Both the position numbers and the translations under genes were made by a program. Shown here piece by piece: positions 1-12,238 of a stretch of 64,000 nucleotides of DNA. The notes under the pieces are model-generated. The model was not told the origin of the DNA. It did not search any database and saw only the letters and a program-made list of their open reading frames with translations. Position 1 is the first letter of the stretch. The number at the start of each line of letters is the position of its first letter. The DNA comes from Chelonoidis abingdonii (Eukaryota > Chordata > Testudines > Testudinidae), in the NCBI RefSeq assembly GCF_003597395.2, contig NC_133769.1, positions 176,363,867-176,427,866 of the forward strand. Direction: 5' to 3'.

Positions 1-869
1 GGGGGAGGAATAATACCACAGAGACATCAGATGGTACCTCCGTGCTATGGAAGGTGTGCACGGTGAGGGGTAAGACCTCTCTCGTGTAGGTTTTTGGGGC
101 ACAATCTGACCCTTAAATTTTTTTTATAAAAGACTTGACACAGTAGAACTGTCACTCTCTCTAACATACCCTTGCCACACAAGTACTAGTATAATGTCCT
201 GTAACTATACAGAAACATTTAATGCAAATTAATAATTCTCCTAAATATTTTTTCACTCCATGTAATTCTGTACAGAAAAAAAGATGAGAAATGATACCCA
301 ACAAAGTGAGACTGCAGCTGATGTTTTATCTTAATGTAGTATAATTCATTGTCCGTTTTCCCCATGATTTGATATCTCTTGATCATTAGAAAAATTGCTC
401 AATACTTCCTATTTTTTTTGCTCTTAAATCAAATAAACTAAGCAATTGAACAATATAAAAGGTAATCTACACTGCTATAAATTTGTAATGTACATGAATA
501 ACATTTTATTCCCCCTTCATCTCTTATAAATTATAAGATCTAAATCATTTATTTTGATTTGTGAGAGTACTAGAAATGCATGAATTACAGGCATCAAGAA
601 AGCAAAATGGAATGCTGATGAAAGTATCTATCACTGTTAGTAGGAAAAAACAGTTAACTGACAGTGTTTAACAATTTGTTTTTACAGATGATGGGTCAGA
701 GAAACATCTCCAGAATCTGATATTAATATTCATTAAATATTCTGAGAAGGGTTTTGAACAGTCAGGAAAATTAAACCAATGACCTGCTTTGATTCAGGTT
801 CTCTTTTAGGAAGTGCTCATACTGAGGCAGTTGCTGTTATAAGAATTTAGGGGTCTCATATCTGACTAG
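1..869. other. Intronic sequence, nothing recognised
   Basis: AT-rich DNA inferred to be EPHA6 intron 1. I see no coding signal, RNA gene or repeat family I can name. Confidence 0.5.
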
Positions 870-1601
870 TGTGATAGACCCAGGCCAATGAGTACAGCAG
901 AGTAGCAGAAGGCAGATATACTGGCCACTGGATTAACAGTTTTCTGGTCCCTGACTGACCAGAGCAGGGGCTGCTCCAGGCTAATGAGAACACCTGACTC
1001 CAATTAACCTGCAAAGAGTCAGGTGAGGCCATTAAGGTAATGTGACCACCTGATTCTAATTATGGCTCCTCTGATATATAAAAAGGGCTCACTCCAGTCA
1101 GGCAGAGCAGAGCAGGGAAGCCAGAGGAGAGGAAGTGTGGCTGAAGGGCTGGTTAAGGAAGACACCCTCAGGTCTTTCGTAAGAGAGCCATAAGGTAAGG
1201 GAGAAGCAGGAGAGCTATGGGGAAGTGGCCCAGGGAAAGTAGAAACTCTGGCACTGAAAGGTTGGCTGCCAACAGCTGCTACCATTAGGTTCCCTGGGCT
1301 GGAAATAGGAGTAGATAGGGGGCCTGGGTTCCCCCCCTACCCACCACTACAGGAGGGGAAGTCAGGCCTCTGTAAGGACAGGAGGCTAAACTGTTCTGAA
1401 ACAAGCTCCTAGGGACAATAGAGACTGTGGGAGTTCTCTCACCAACCTCCTTGCTGGCTTATGATGAAAAGGGCTCAGTAGACTGTAACCCTGGCCCTAA
1501 AGAGAGAAGGGTTATGTGGAGGGTTGCAGTGAGCCACTGAGGCTAGCATATACCACCTAGAAGCTGGGGACCCATGGGGACAAGGCTGGAGCTCTACCAC
1601 A
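870..1601 (+). mobile_element. Solo LTR (retroviral or Ty3/gypsy-like)
   Basis: The block starts with TGTGATAG and ends with CTACCACA, the TG...CA termini of an LTR. It holds a TATA-type box (TATATAAAA at about 1075-1084) followed by a GC-richer purine-biased stretch, as expected of a U3/R junction read on the plus strand. Flanks of actag and gtagt share only tag, so the target duplication is degraded or the boundary is a base off. There is no internal coding region, primer-binding site or second LTR nearby. The usual origin of such a structure is recombination between the two LTRs of an integrated element. The superfamily is undecided. Confidence 0.55.
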
Positions 1602-3084
1602 GTAGTTATTCTGTTAACTTGAATTTCTCCTAACTTTTATTATCATAATAGTCATACTTGCTTTAAGGTCCAACAAGAATCTAGTATGTTTACCATTTTA
1701 TCAATCAGGAAGATATTTGATTAGCTATAAAAGGAAAGAGATGCTTTTTGAAAATATTTTTTAACTCGAGAGAGGTTGTTTTTTTTATTCTATGGTGTTT
1801 TTAGCATATTCTTTCCCTTTACCTCTGCATTTAATTAGGAATGACTTAACATTTTCCGTTCTACAAATATGCTAGTTTTACCCTTATTCCTTCCAGCTCA
1901 TTCACTGATACACTTTCTTCCTTTTATTAGGGTAATATATGAAAACAGAAAAACCTTTGACCATAAACTGTTATGCTTACCAATGTAAATCTTGGGTTGC
2001 CTACATGTTAACTCTGTTGAGAATAATGGTGTTATTCCAGATTGCATTTTCAGTTATAATTGAGTCAATGTGCCCAGTTTTCTGAAAAGCATACAGTTCA
2101 CAGTGGCTGTCATCTGAAAGTGGGCTAGAAAAGAGTATTTCAGGTGTTGAGTGACAAATAATTTTATCCCCCAAATCACTGCAAATTTATACTCTAGAGG
2201 AAAAGAGAAATGTCAGATCTTGGTTGTTTCTCAATGCCAGTTCAGGGATGTGACTCTCACTATCTTTGCAGTAGGTTTCCCTGTCAAGTGTAAGGGGGCA
2301 CCATGATTAAAACCAAGCAAAATAATCACAATTATTAACTATGGCCTTTTCCTGTAACTACAGGCCATAGTGAAAGACAGGCTGCATCCACACACTACCA
2401 TGGAGCTACAAATGGCAGCAAAAGGCTTTGGTAGTGAGGAGGCAGTAGGAAATGTCTCTGGCAGCTCCTTGCTGTCACAGCCTTTCTCTGCAGTGGGATG
2501 CTGCACTGGTAACAATAGCTCTGTAGACTTAGGTGGCACTATTTGGGCATGTAGAAAGCCATGCAGGTTATATACTCTAAGGGGTTCACCCATATAGCAC
2601 ACTCTGCTCTACTTTCCTAACCCTTGCCTCCTCCTCGTGCTGCTGTTTATATCCCTGCTAGCTGGGTATGCAGTGCCTGCACTCTATGTGCCACTAAGTG
2701 TAGATTGACTCTGGTTCTTTTATAATTAAATTAAGGGAAATAAAATAATCAATGGTTACTTTAGATAGTAACTTTTTCTATATGCATTTAAATGTAAAAC
2801 ATTTGCAACTATACACTTCAAAGAAGTTTGTCATCTCAAGTGCTTAAATAACAGCGAAGGTTTGAACCATACTCTTTTTGTATGCAAAACATTTTCCAAC
2901 CATCAGTGTTTTTTCTTAACATTGAAGGCTTTACAGTGCTTATAAAGGGAATTACTTTCAGTAAAACAGTTCTTCAGCAACTTTGAGTTGGTTTAAATTA
3001 ATGCTTTTACTTGCAAGGGGGGGGTAAAGGAAAGCTTAGTTTTATGGCTTCTGATAATCTCTCCTGCATCACTTTTAATTCTGA
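1602..3084. other. Intronic sequence; possible old DNA transposon at 2360-2710
   Basis: Most of this stretch is unremarkable AT-rich intron. Between about 2360 and 2710 the composition becomes GC-richer, starting near aggctgcatccacacacta and ending near ccactaagtgtagattgactc. Those edges look weakly like inverted termini, so an eroded non-autonomous DNA transposon is possible but unproven. Short open frames on both strands here have no recognisable protein signature. Confidence 0.3.
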
Positions 3085-3890
3085 ATTCCAGCATCAACCA
3101 ACGTGCCACTGATCCATGCTCTCACTTATGCCCAAGCTCCTTGATCTGTTCTGTCTGTCATCCATCCTTCTCCCACATCATAGCTCACCAGTCAGTCTCC
3201 TGTCTCTGAATCTCACATCTTTCCCCAGCTTACCAGTTAAAATCTCTGCTGTTCCTTCTACTCCTTACCCCCATGCTTTCATTAGACCCCAGTCCATCCT
3301 CTGACTTCTGCTGAGCATCCCCAGTTCATCCTCTGTCCACACACCTATTCAATCCATGATCACTGCCATCTGTCCATCTTCTGAGACCCCCAGGAGTCCC
3401 CTGTTTACCTTTTTCCCAACCCCAGTACCATGAATCAATTTTCTGTCCTTCATGGTAGTTATTTTTTTTCATTCGTGCCCTTCCACTCAGTGATTTCTAG
3501 ACAAATCTCTCCTCAATCCAACCCTCTTCCACTTGGCCTCCTCGATCAATTATTTTTGGAGGTGTCATCTACTTATCCTTCTAGGCCTATCAGTTCACAT
3601 TATGCCTTCACAAAATACATTCTCTGTGCTTGCTACAGCCCACCCACTTAATCCATCTTCTGTTCTATAGGCACCACCAATCAACTGATCCTTTAGACAA
3701 CTCAGTCAACTGGCTGTTTCCACAGCCACCTTTATTAACTGATTCTTCCCGAAGGCTACTTTTATTCTTAGGCATTACCTCTTCCTCACTGCCATACCCA
3801 ATTCACCTCATCCCTCTAGAAATCTCTGCCTCCCCCGAGCACTGCACTCCAGTCAGGTGACCCTCTGCCTCCCCCTGACAACTGATCTTT
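3085..3890. repeat. Decayed pyrimidine-rich tandem array, left part
   Basis: Over about 800 bases the plus strand is strongly C+T-rich and keeps returning to variants of the words CCAGTCCATCCTCTG, CCAGTTCATCCTCTG and CAACTGATCC. Spacing is irregular, as in a minisatellite that has drifted. The array is cut by the PIF/Harbinger element at 3891-5848, and the same vocabulary (ctcagctgatcc, cagccagttgatttccctgcc) resumes after it. Short open frames inside are a by-product of the stop-poor composition. Confidence 0.5.
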
Positions 3891-4694
3891 GGGTATGTCA
3901 ACACTATGAAATTAGGTTGATTTAATAGAAGTCGATTTTCTAGAAATCTATTTGATACAGTCAATTGTGTGCGTCCCCACTAAGTGCATTAAGGCTGCAG
4001 TGTGCGTCCATAGTACCAAGGCTAGCGTCAACTTTCAGTGTGTTGCACTGTGGTAGCTATCCCACAGTTTCCACAGTCTCCACCGCCGATTGGAATTCAG
4101 CTCCGAATGCCTGATGGGGCAAAAACATTGTTGTGAGTGGTTCTGGGTACATGTTGTCAGGAAAGCAACGTGAAAGCAATGGCAAAAAATCATTTCTTGC
4201 CTTTTTTCCTGGGTTACCCATGCAGACACCATACCATGGCAAGCATGGAGCCTGCTCAGCTCATTGTAATCATATGTCTCCTGGGTGCTGCTAGCAAATG
4301 CAGTACTGCAATCTTACACAGCAGCATCCCCTTGCCTTGCAGACAGTACAATGCAACTGCTACTCATTGTCATTGTCCCATGAGTGTTTCTGGCTGACCT
4401 CAGTTAAGTTAGTCGGGGCACCTGAACAGACATGGGTGCTCTTGACTGGCCTCAGTGAGGTCGGTCAAGGATGCCTGGACAAAAATGGGAATGACTCCAG
4501 ATCATTCTCTTCTTTAAGTTTTGTCTAATGGAGATTCAGTCCTGCCTGGAATTTCATGCGAGCTGGAGGCTTCTGTCTCAGGCTGCTCTCCCAGTCAGCA
4601 GCACTGTGCGGTCATGCCTACCCCTTGCTCCCATGGCTCATGAAACCTGGACAGTAGTAAGGAGCAGTTCAACTGTAGGCTAAGAAAGTGCATA

Positions 4695-4952
4695 ATGGTG
4701 GTAGAATGTGCCTTTGGATGTTTAAAAGCTCGCTGCTGCAGTTTACTGACTCAGTTGGACCTCAGCAAAACCAATATTCCCATCGTTATTACTGCTTGCT
4801 GTGTGTTCCACAATATCTGTGAGAGTAAGGGGAAGATGTTTATGGCGGGATGGGAGGTTGAGGCAAATTGCCTGGCTGCTGATTATGCACAGCCAGACAC
4901 CAGGGCAGTTAGAAGAGCACAGAGGGTGTGCTATGCATCAAAGAAGCTTTGA
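4695..4952 (+). pseudogene. PIF/Harbinger transposase, C-terminal remnant (HARBI1-like)
   Basis: About 85 open codons contain ECAFGCLKARC, then LLTQLDLSKTNIP, then ACCVFHNICESKG. This is the familiar end of HARBI1/ALP1-like nucleases: E-x-AFG-x-LK-x-R carries the last acidic residue of the DDE triad, and CC-x-x-HN is the conserved helix after it. The two earlier catalytic aspartates and their surroundings are absent, so the copy cannot encode an active enzyme. The plus-strand frame stops at 4950-4952, about 140 bases before the aataaag signal. Confidence 0.75.
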
Positions 4953-5111
4953 AAACCAGTTTCATGACTGGCCAGGTTACAGTGTGACAGTTCTGTTTCT
5001 CCTTGATGAAAATCTGCCCCCTTGGTTCACTCTACTTCCCTGTAAGCCAACTGCCCTCCCCTCCCCGCTTTGATCACCACTTACAGAGGCAATAAAGTCA
5101 TTGTTTCAAAT

Positions 5112-5499
5112 TCATGCGTTCTTTATTAATTCATCGCACAAATGGGGAGATAACTGCCAAGGTAGCCCAGAAGTGGTGGGAGAGGAGGGAAGCACACAGG
5201 TAGTTGTAGGGGCACCCCCTAGAATGGCATGCAGCTCATCATAGAAGCGGCACGTCTGGGGATCTGACCTGGAGTGTCCATTTGCCTCTCTGGTTCTTTG
5301 GTAGGCTTCAGGCGGCACTGCTGTGGGTCCCTGTTATAACCTCTGTCCATGCTCTTGGAGATTTTTTTCCAAATATTCCGGCATTTTGTCTTTTGGTATG
5401 GAGTTTGGATAGCATGGATTCATCTCTTCATACAGCAGTCAGATGCAGTACCTCCTGTTCAGTCCATGTTGGAGCTCTTTTGCGATTCTGGGACTCCAT
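5112..5499 (-). pseudogene. Myb/SANT-like DNA-binding protein of the Harbinger element, broken
   Basis: Read on the minus strand, an ATG at 5497-5499 opens MESQNRKRAPTWTEQEVLHL, the first helix of a Myb/SANT-like trihelix domain (conserved tryptophan and WT-x-x-EV). A stop soon follows and at least one frameshift separates it from a second segment with PQTCRFYDELHAILGGAPTT. That CRFY-x-LH-x-ILGGA block is common in sauropsid Myb/SANT-like proteins of this transposon group. Such proteins bind the element's ends and help import the transposase. This copy is dead. Confidence 0.7.
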
Positions 5500-5848
5500 G
5501 GTCACCTGTGCTGATCAGCTTGCTACGCTGGCCAAACAGGAAATGAAATTCAAAAGTTCCTGGGGCTTTTCCTGTCTACCTGGCCAGTGCATCTGAGTCA
5601 AGAGCACTATCCAGAGTGGTCACAATGGAGCACTCTGGGATAGCTCTCAGAGACCAACGCCATCGAATTGCATCCACACTACCCCAAATTCAACCCAGCA
5701 GGGTCGATTTCGTCGGGGAGGAGTACAGTAATCAATTTTAAAAGTCCTTTAAGTTGACAAAAATGGCTTCGTCATGTGGATGGGTGCAGGGTTAAATCGA
5801 TACAACACTGCTAAATTTGACCTAAACTCGTAATTTAGGCGAGGGCTT

Positions 5849-5962
5849 CATCTCTCCCTGACACACCTCTCAGCTGATCCACCGTTTCTCTCTCTCCCAG
5901 CCAGTTGATTTCCCTGCCTGTCCCAGACCCTCATTTATCTCCAGGCTTCATTCAAGACTCAT
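5849..5962. repeat. Decayed pyrimidine-rich tandem array, right part
   Basis: This is the continuation of the C+T-rich array interrupted by the Harbinger insertion. It contains ctgatcc and cagttgatttccctgcctgtcc, close to the left part in wording and strand bias. Confidence 0.45.
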
Positions 5963-6371
5963 TGTAGAGCTGTGTGTCCAACTGATCCTTTTCCCACCCC
6001 CACTTTGGTTTGCTGGGGTAGTGTGGGATTATTTTGGAAAAATTTTTCAAAATTTCCAGTGAAACAAAGTTAGAAAAATTCATCTTAGGTCAAATGAAAC
6101 ACTTTGTTCAACCCAAAAGTAAACACTTAAATGATTAAACAAAATTGGAAAGGTTTTTATTTTTAAAATGGACTAAAATTTCAACTAGAATAACTTTTGA
6201 ATTGAAGACCAAACGTGTTTTGAAAATGTGCTTTGGATGTTCTCTTTTAGGCCTATGTCAACTGAATCGGCTTAGCAAAATCTATACAAATTCACAATGT
6301 TTTTAATTAATCTGAATCTGCATTTTTGGGGCGGGGGGGTGAATTTTGAGCAATTTTTTTTGCCCAGCTCT
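5963..6371. mobile_element. A/T-rich non-autonomous DNA transposon
   Basis: The right end reads tttttttgcccagctctag. A partner, gtagagctgtgtgtcc, lies near 5963, giving a short inverted TAGAGCTG pair. The interior is rich in runs such as aaaaatttttcaaaatttcc. MITE-like hAT relatives often end in AGAGCTGG followed by CAAAA, which is why I favour that class. No coding capacity is seen. Confidence 0.4.
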
Positions 6372-7408
6372 AGTTCCCAGTAGTCCTGTTCCTCCTCTGA
6401 CTGCACTATGTCACTGTGTGCTTGTGAGGGCATTCCCTTAGGAAAAGGCAGTCAGTGTGATATCTGTTCTGCTTCTACGGCTTTGATAGCCAGGTAGTGA
6501 GTGTCACAAGAGAAGCCAGAGCAGCTCATTCCATTCCTGAATCTCTTCCTTTTTTCTTATCTGTAGGGCTTCTGTTTTTCACAGTTTATTCATCTCATTT
6601 ACCAGAGTTTATTTTTAGCACTTTGAGTTTTATGTAGATGTCTAAAAATCATTTTCACACTTTCTCTTGTGTATATACTGTAATGAATAATGTATATCAC
6701 GCTATGGTACTGAGTAATCTCTCTGTAACGTTCCTTAGTGCACTTTAATGTAGTACTGTTTCAAACAACGTTAGTACTGGGGAACCTTGAGTGCTCACCA
6801 ACAGGGTCTACATGGGCCGACTAATGTGCAACAAGTTATTGCACTTTAGAAATCATATGCCTATAGTCTGTATTATTATTCTGTATAGTAAAGCCCTTTG
6901 ATATAAGTAACCATTTCCACTGTTCATTGGAAACCCCCTTTTTTTTTTTTTTTTTTTTTGGGTGTTTTGTCTTGTCTGTTTAGTTTAGCGGTTAAAACTG
7001 GAAATCAGAACCCCAACTTGTATGTGAGGAGGGAGCTGCTGTAGAAGGGCAGAGCACCTAGACACACTGCAGGGACAGGGAGAAAAGAAAGTGTAGAAAA
7101 GGTGTGATGCCCTATACTGTCTGTCTATATGGTCCTGGATGTGGTAATGGGAAGATGGGATCTATGATAGGAAACCACGACATCTCATTCTGTCTGTTTT
7201 TGCTTATCAGCTCTGGAGATGTAGGAGTAGGAGACATTATGGACACACTAAGGAAGAACTTCCTTTTATTACTAAGGCTTCATCTAGAATGGAAAAAAAA
7301 TCTTACTTCCATAGCTATTATGCTTATCACAGCTCCCTATTCACCAACTTTTATCTTGGCACTTAACTTACTAGCATGTTTTCCTTTACCACACTGTCAA
7401 GATAGTTA
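6372..7408. other. Intronic sequence with a T21 run
   Basis: Nothing beyond a homopolymer of 21 T at 6939-6959. That run may be an A-tail scar of a minus-strand retrocopy, but no retrocopy body is visible next to it. Confidence 0.5.
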
Positions 7409-8358
7409 AGTCCCTGGCAGGCTGCAAAGAGCTACAAAAGGATCTCTCAAAACTGGATGACTAGGCAACAAAATGGCAGATGGAATTCCATGTTGATAAA
7501 TACAAAGTAATGCACATTGGAAAACATAATCCCAACTATACCTATAAAATGATGGGATGTAAATTAGCCGTTACTACTCAAGAAAGAGATCTTGGAGTCA
7601 TTGTAGATTGGATAATTCTCTGAAAACATCCACTCAATGTTCAGCAGCACTCAAAAGCGAACAGAAAATTGGGAATCATTAAGAAAGGGATAGATACAAG
7701 ACAGAAAATATCATATTGCCACTATGTAAATCCATAGTACACCCACATCTTGAATATTGAATGCAGATGTGGTCGCCCTGTCTCAAAAGATGTATTGGAA
7801 TTGGAAAAGGGCAACAAAAATATTTAAGGGTATGGAACTGCTTCTGTAAGAGGCGAGATTAATAAGACTGGGACTTCTCAGCTTGAAAAAGAGATGACTA
7901 AGAGTGGATATGATAGAGGTCTATAAAATCATGACTGATTTGGAGAAAGTAAATAAGTGTTATTTACTGCTTCACATACCACAAGAACGACGGGTCACCA
8001 AATGAAATTAATAGGCTGAAGGTTTAAAACAAACAAAGGGAAGTATTTCTTCATACAACACAGTCAACCTGTGGAACTGTTTGCCAGAGGATGTTGTGAA
8101 GGTGAAGACTATAACAGGGTTCAAAAAAGAACTAGATAAATTCATGAAGGATAGGTCCATCAATGGCTATTAGCCAGGATGGGCAGGGATGGTGTTCCTC
8201 GCCTCTGTTTGCAGAACCTGGGAATGAGCAACAGAGAATGGATCACTTGATGATTATCTGTTCATTCCCTTTTGTGGCACCTGACATTGGCCACTGTCAG
8301 AAGACAGGATCCTAGGCTTGATGGACCTTTTGGTCTGACCAGTATGGCCATTTTTATG
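7409..8358 (+). mobile_element. CR1 LINE, 3' end fragment
   Basis: Translating across breaks gives KVMHIGKHNPNYTYKMM, QERDLGVIVD and LEKEM, in the order of the thumb and C-terminal region of CR1 ORF2. The untranslated end follows: caacctgtggaactgtttgcc, then ccaggatgggcaggga, then ttggtctgaccagtatggcc. CR1 elements are poly(A)-less LINEs that end in short direct repeats, and this copy ends near ggccatttttatg. Frameshifts and stops are frequent, and the 5' two thirds are missing, as is usual for 5'-truncated CR1 insertions. Confidence 0.85.
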
Positions 8359-11220
8359 TCCTTAAACTTCACACATGCATTTTATTCAAATTGATTATAG
8401 TTCCCTCTTTACAAGGGATGTTCCTACATGTGGTTTCATACCTCTCAACCTGCCCAGGCCCAAATGTGGGAAACAATGTGTGACACTGACCCTATGTGAG
8501 AATAAAATCTATTCATTTGGGAAACTTTAAAAGGTGGTGAGATTTATATTTTTAGTGTAAGTAACTCATGCTTTACTTCTGCTATAATTTTCAATAATAC
8601 TGGAAACTTATTTCTATGGCGATGAATAAAATGAGTGAAGTCATTCAAAATAAAGAAAACTTAAGAAGATATATTTATAGTTTATAGAAGCAATAATTTT
8701 CTTGAGGGAGAAGTGTAAGATGTTTATTTGTAAAAGTACTTTTTTCCTTTTGACTTCCAAAATGTTGAAATATAAAGGGTATACTTTGGAAGTCCAAGCT
8801 GAGGTAGCGGTAATTATTCATACTCTATTAAGTCATAGAGAAATTGGCTACTCCTTTCACAACTTTTTCTTGTTGAAATGCAATATTTACCCATCTCCAA
8901 ATTCCTTCTCATATCTTAAGCATTTCCGTTGCACCTCATCCTTTGACTGGAGTCTATAATATAATTGCTATATTATTTGTTCTCTCATCTAAGAGAGTAC
9001 TTAATTGGTACAATTGAAGGGCTATTTATCCCCTCCCTCATTTCTCAGATAACTTGCTAGGCAGAACAGCAAATAAAAATTGTCCCTGCAAACAGAGTAA
9101 TACAAAATTCTTAATTCTAATTGCTAACACAGTGATGAAAAATCTAAATGTTTCAAAGTCCTCAGCTAGTAGTGTTGATGCAGTATTATACAGTCTATTT
9201 TTGGCATTAACTTTTAAAGTTCCTCAACACCCCCCCAGCAATCCTCAGTGACATTCCCCTTGCATCACTGAGTTATGTAAGAGGTACTTAAGTCTGAAGT
9301 GGTCCTCTTTGAAGCCCTGTTTTGAACTAAGTAAGTCAAACCACTACTATTGCATTTCCAAAAGTAGTCATGCAATATTTTTGCTGCATTTTCCCTACAT
9401 AATCACCATGTCCCAGACGCATTAATTACAGGTAAATGGAAGTCTGAGAAATGCCTTTCCAGCCCATGTGTTACAAGAGACTCCTCGCTACAAAAGTTTA
9501 TTTTCAGTTATCTTAGAAATACTCTTCTACAAATCTTATAAGTAAGTAGTGTAAAAAATGATTCTTACTAAAACAAGTACTCGCGTGTATAACTAATTCT
9601 TCTGTTTGGTTTTTTTCTAATGGACATTAAGGAGCAATGGAGTAAGGTATGAGAGATTGAAAATGCTTCTTCATATCAGCACCCTCACGTTTTTCCCCCA
9701 AATAAATAAGTATACTAAAGTAGTATGGGGAAATTGGGTCTATTAAATGCTTTGTATCAGATTTCACATCAGTAGAAAGAGCTTTTTCTACTATTGGAAT
9801 ATTTAGTTACAATAATAGGGAAAAATAATTATACATAAGTAATCTGGTATTTACTGAACAGACTAGATATAATAGTGGGCAGACTATATGAACTAAGAAA
9901 TTCTCAGGTCTCTAATATTCTTCAGTCAACAGTGGACTCTTAGTCTTTCAAAGTTAACTCCCTGTATGTGTCTTTATATTATATCATTCAAAGCTAAAGC
10001 TCAAACTCTGCATGTGTTAGTATTGTGTACTTCATGCTGTCCAATTCTGCAAGACAATTTGGGTTTTTGATAAGAGGATCAAAATAGTATCTTCCACAAA
10101 TAACATAACTGTCATTTAGTAATGTTTGTTTATATAAACAATTTTATCCCTCATGTTTACATTACATGGTACATAAAGAGAATGAGAATTTCAAAGCTAC
10201 CAATTATTAGCATGTACTTCAGTTTGACAGCCTGACCCTGCACCTATAAAATGTACATGCTGTGAAGGCTTGGTGCTTGACACTGTAAATTATAAATGAA
10301 GAGTTAGCAGAAAGTGACAGACTGCCTCAGTGAATGAGGATTACAAAGCTGAGAAACATTAAATTGACTAGCTAGGTGGATATTTCCTAAAACGAGTTAG
10401 GAAATATTTAATTGTTATGAGAATAAGACTAGTCTTTTTCTAGATCTAGCTGTCATGAGTGAGCAACTCTCATAGCATTTTCAATTGTATTTATTTTTGG
10501 TGGGCTCCTAATGCTCTGCATTAAATATTAAACTAAGCATTTTACATTTGCCTCAAATGGTCTGAGGTCTGTTACATATCACATTTGCCTTATTTTTTCC
10601 TTCATCTTCATTCCCTGTAACTTATTCTCTTGCCTTTACATAATTTGTTTTTAAAATATGGAAATAGACAAAACATTCTTAGTCTTATCAAAGACTTCTC
10701 TCTTTAAAGCAGATATCTGCTTTAAATTGGAGAGAAGCCATGTGAGGTAAAATGACTTTATTTTCCTCACTACACTGGTATCTTTGAAAACCACACTTGC
10801 TTCTCCCCGTAGATGTTTGTTGCCTGCTGACTTGTACATGCTGCTGACAGCAATATGAATGCTTGCCAGCTAGCTTTAACACCTCAAGCAAGCAGGAAAA
10901 ATATATATTTTGACTGTATTCCTCTTCTCCCATCCTTCATATGTTGCTTGGTTTCTCCCTGAAGTGCTAAGATAACATGTCCTTGTATAAGATGACACAC
11001 AACGTAGCACAACAGGGCCCTGACTCTGGGTACGGTTGTAATTAATACTCTTTCACTTTCCAAGAGGTGTATTAGTATTTCCTGGTTCATTCATACATCT
11101 CCTGATGACTTCTGAGTGGTAGCTCCAATTCTACACAGTGTCACTGTGGGTACACTGTCTTTGCCTCTTGTACACCAGTTCATCCAAACATTTTGAAGGC
11201 TCTATTTTTAACTGCTGGAG
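8359..11220. other. Intronic sequence, nothing recognised
   Basis: AT-rich intron. The short open frames here have no signature, and I see no clear repeat termini or RNA gene. Confidence 0.45.
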
Positions 11221-11364
11221 GCAATGCGATAAAGCACTAAAATGAGCATCAGGAAACCTGGGTTCTAATCACAGCTCTGCCACAATGGGCTATGCAACCT
11301 TGGGTAAGTCACTTCACATCTGTACCTCAGATTTGCTGCTTGTAAAGCAGGGACAATTATATTG
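11221..11364 (+). repeat. MIR-like tRNA-derived SINE
   Basis: The run aacctgggttctaatcacag, then ctctgccac, then accttgggtaagtcacttca, then acctcag follows the order and wording of the MIR/CORE-SINE body. In that family a box-B-like GGTTC motif precedes CTCTGCCAC and the CTTGGGCAAGTCACTT core. The 3' LINE-related tail is not clear. Divergence is high, consistent with an ancient amniote copy. Confidence 0.7.
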
Positions 11365-12097
11365 TACATTTAACATCAAAGGCCTACAATTTTCACGCAT
11401 AAATTTTTTAATTTATTTATCATGGTACTAGATTAATTTTGCTACTTAAACTGGTTTATAGACTGAAAAATGAGTTTTTTATTCATTAAATCTTTGACTA
11501 CATAAAATTGAAAAGGTTAGTCCCCCATGGCACTCTGCATGAGCGCCACTGTGACATGATGCACAGTTCTGCCTTGTGTGTCCCAAAAGGAGTACTGGTA
11601 GGCATTCTGGCCACTTAAAGCTTCTTGTAGTGCAAAGAGCAGGCCTGTTGCTGTTGACTCTTCATGGGTTAGAGCATACGGATAGTAACCCAGATCTCCA
11701 GGCCAGCACTCAACAGGGTTCAGAGTCAATCTTTGCCAACTTCCTTCCCTGTCAAGGTTATTGTGTGACCTTGGGGCTGTGAATAGAAGAGACATTCCTG
11801 CATTCCCATGTGGCAGTTATGTGGGTTATGCAAATAGGGACAGATGTTTCTTACACTCCAAAAAACTAACTAAATAGTATTAGTTTGCCTTCGTATACAC
11901 TGGCAATAAATGGAGGCTATAAGAGGTCATTTGAAATGGACTTAAAATCTATTTGCTACAATAAAAGCAATCTGTGTGGGTACCAAAGAGACCAGTGTCA
12001 GAGGATAAATATTGAAATGAGCTACAATGGTGCAAATAGTTCAGAGATAAGTGTAAAGAGACCTGAAGAGCTGCCTACAGCTACTGATCAGTTACTG
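11365..12097. other. Intronic sequence, nothing recognised
   Basis: A short minus-strand frame of about 92 codons (11517-11795) has no family signature and sits in a slightly GC-richer patch. I would not call it a gene. Confidence 0.4.
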
Positions 12098-12111
12098 TAA
12101 CATTGAGAGTA
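12098..12111 (+). repeat. Target-site duplication, left (fold-back copy 1)
   Basis: taacattgagagta, repeated exactly at 12239-12252. Confidence 0.8.
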
Positions 12112-12238
12112 TCAGAGGGGTAGCCTTGTTAATCTGGATCTGTAAAGAGCAACAGAGTCCTGTGGCACCTTATAGACTAACATGTATTGGAGCATGAGCT
12201 TTTGTGGGCAAATACCCACTTCGTCATGCACATGTGGG
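12112..12238 (+). mobile_element. Fold-back (Penelope-type?) repeat, copy 1
   Basis: The copy starts at tcagaggggtagcc and runs through agtcctgtggcacc, ttatagactaaca, ggagcatgagctt and acccacttcgtca. It is the left arm of the family seen complete in the two other copies. It lies between perfect 14-bp direct repeats taacattgagagta at 12098-12111 and 12239-12252. The outermost bases could be shared with the element. Long, variable-length target duplications point to a target-primed retroelement rather than a cut-and-paste transposon. Confidence 0.75.

Larger units (their letters stand above)
3891..5848 (+). mobile_element. PIF/Harbinger DNA transposon, decayed and internally deleted
   Basis: The left end reads GGGTATGTCAACACTATG then AAATTAGG. 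The right end, read on the opposite strand, is AAGCCCTCGCCTAAATTACG then AGTTTAGG, giving a degenerate inverted pair. Inside are the two genes typical of the superfamily: a DDE transposase remnant on the plus strand (4695-4952) and a Myb/SANT-like DNA-binding remnant on the minus strand (5112-5499). They converge around a polyadenylation-type signal aataaag near 5092. At about 2 kb it is shorter than an intact autonomous copy, and most of the transposase catalytic region is missing. The 3-bp target duplication typical of this group could not be fixed. Confidence 0.75.

Noticed and set aside
6939..6959. T21 run as the tail of a minus-strand processed pseudogene
   Set aside because: No retrocopy body or flanking duplication is visible beside it.
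11221..11364. Possible tRNA gene because of a box-B-like GGTTC motif
   Set aside because: No cloverleaf can be drawn, and the flanking wording is that of a MIR-type SINE.
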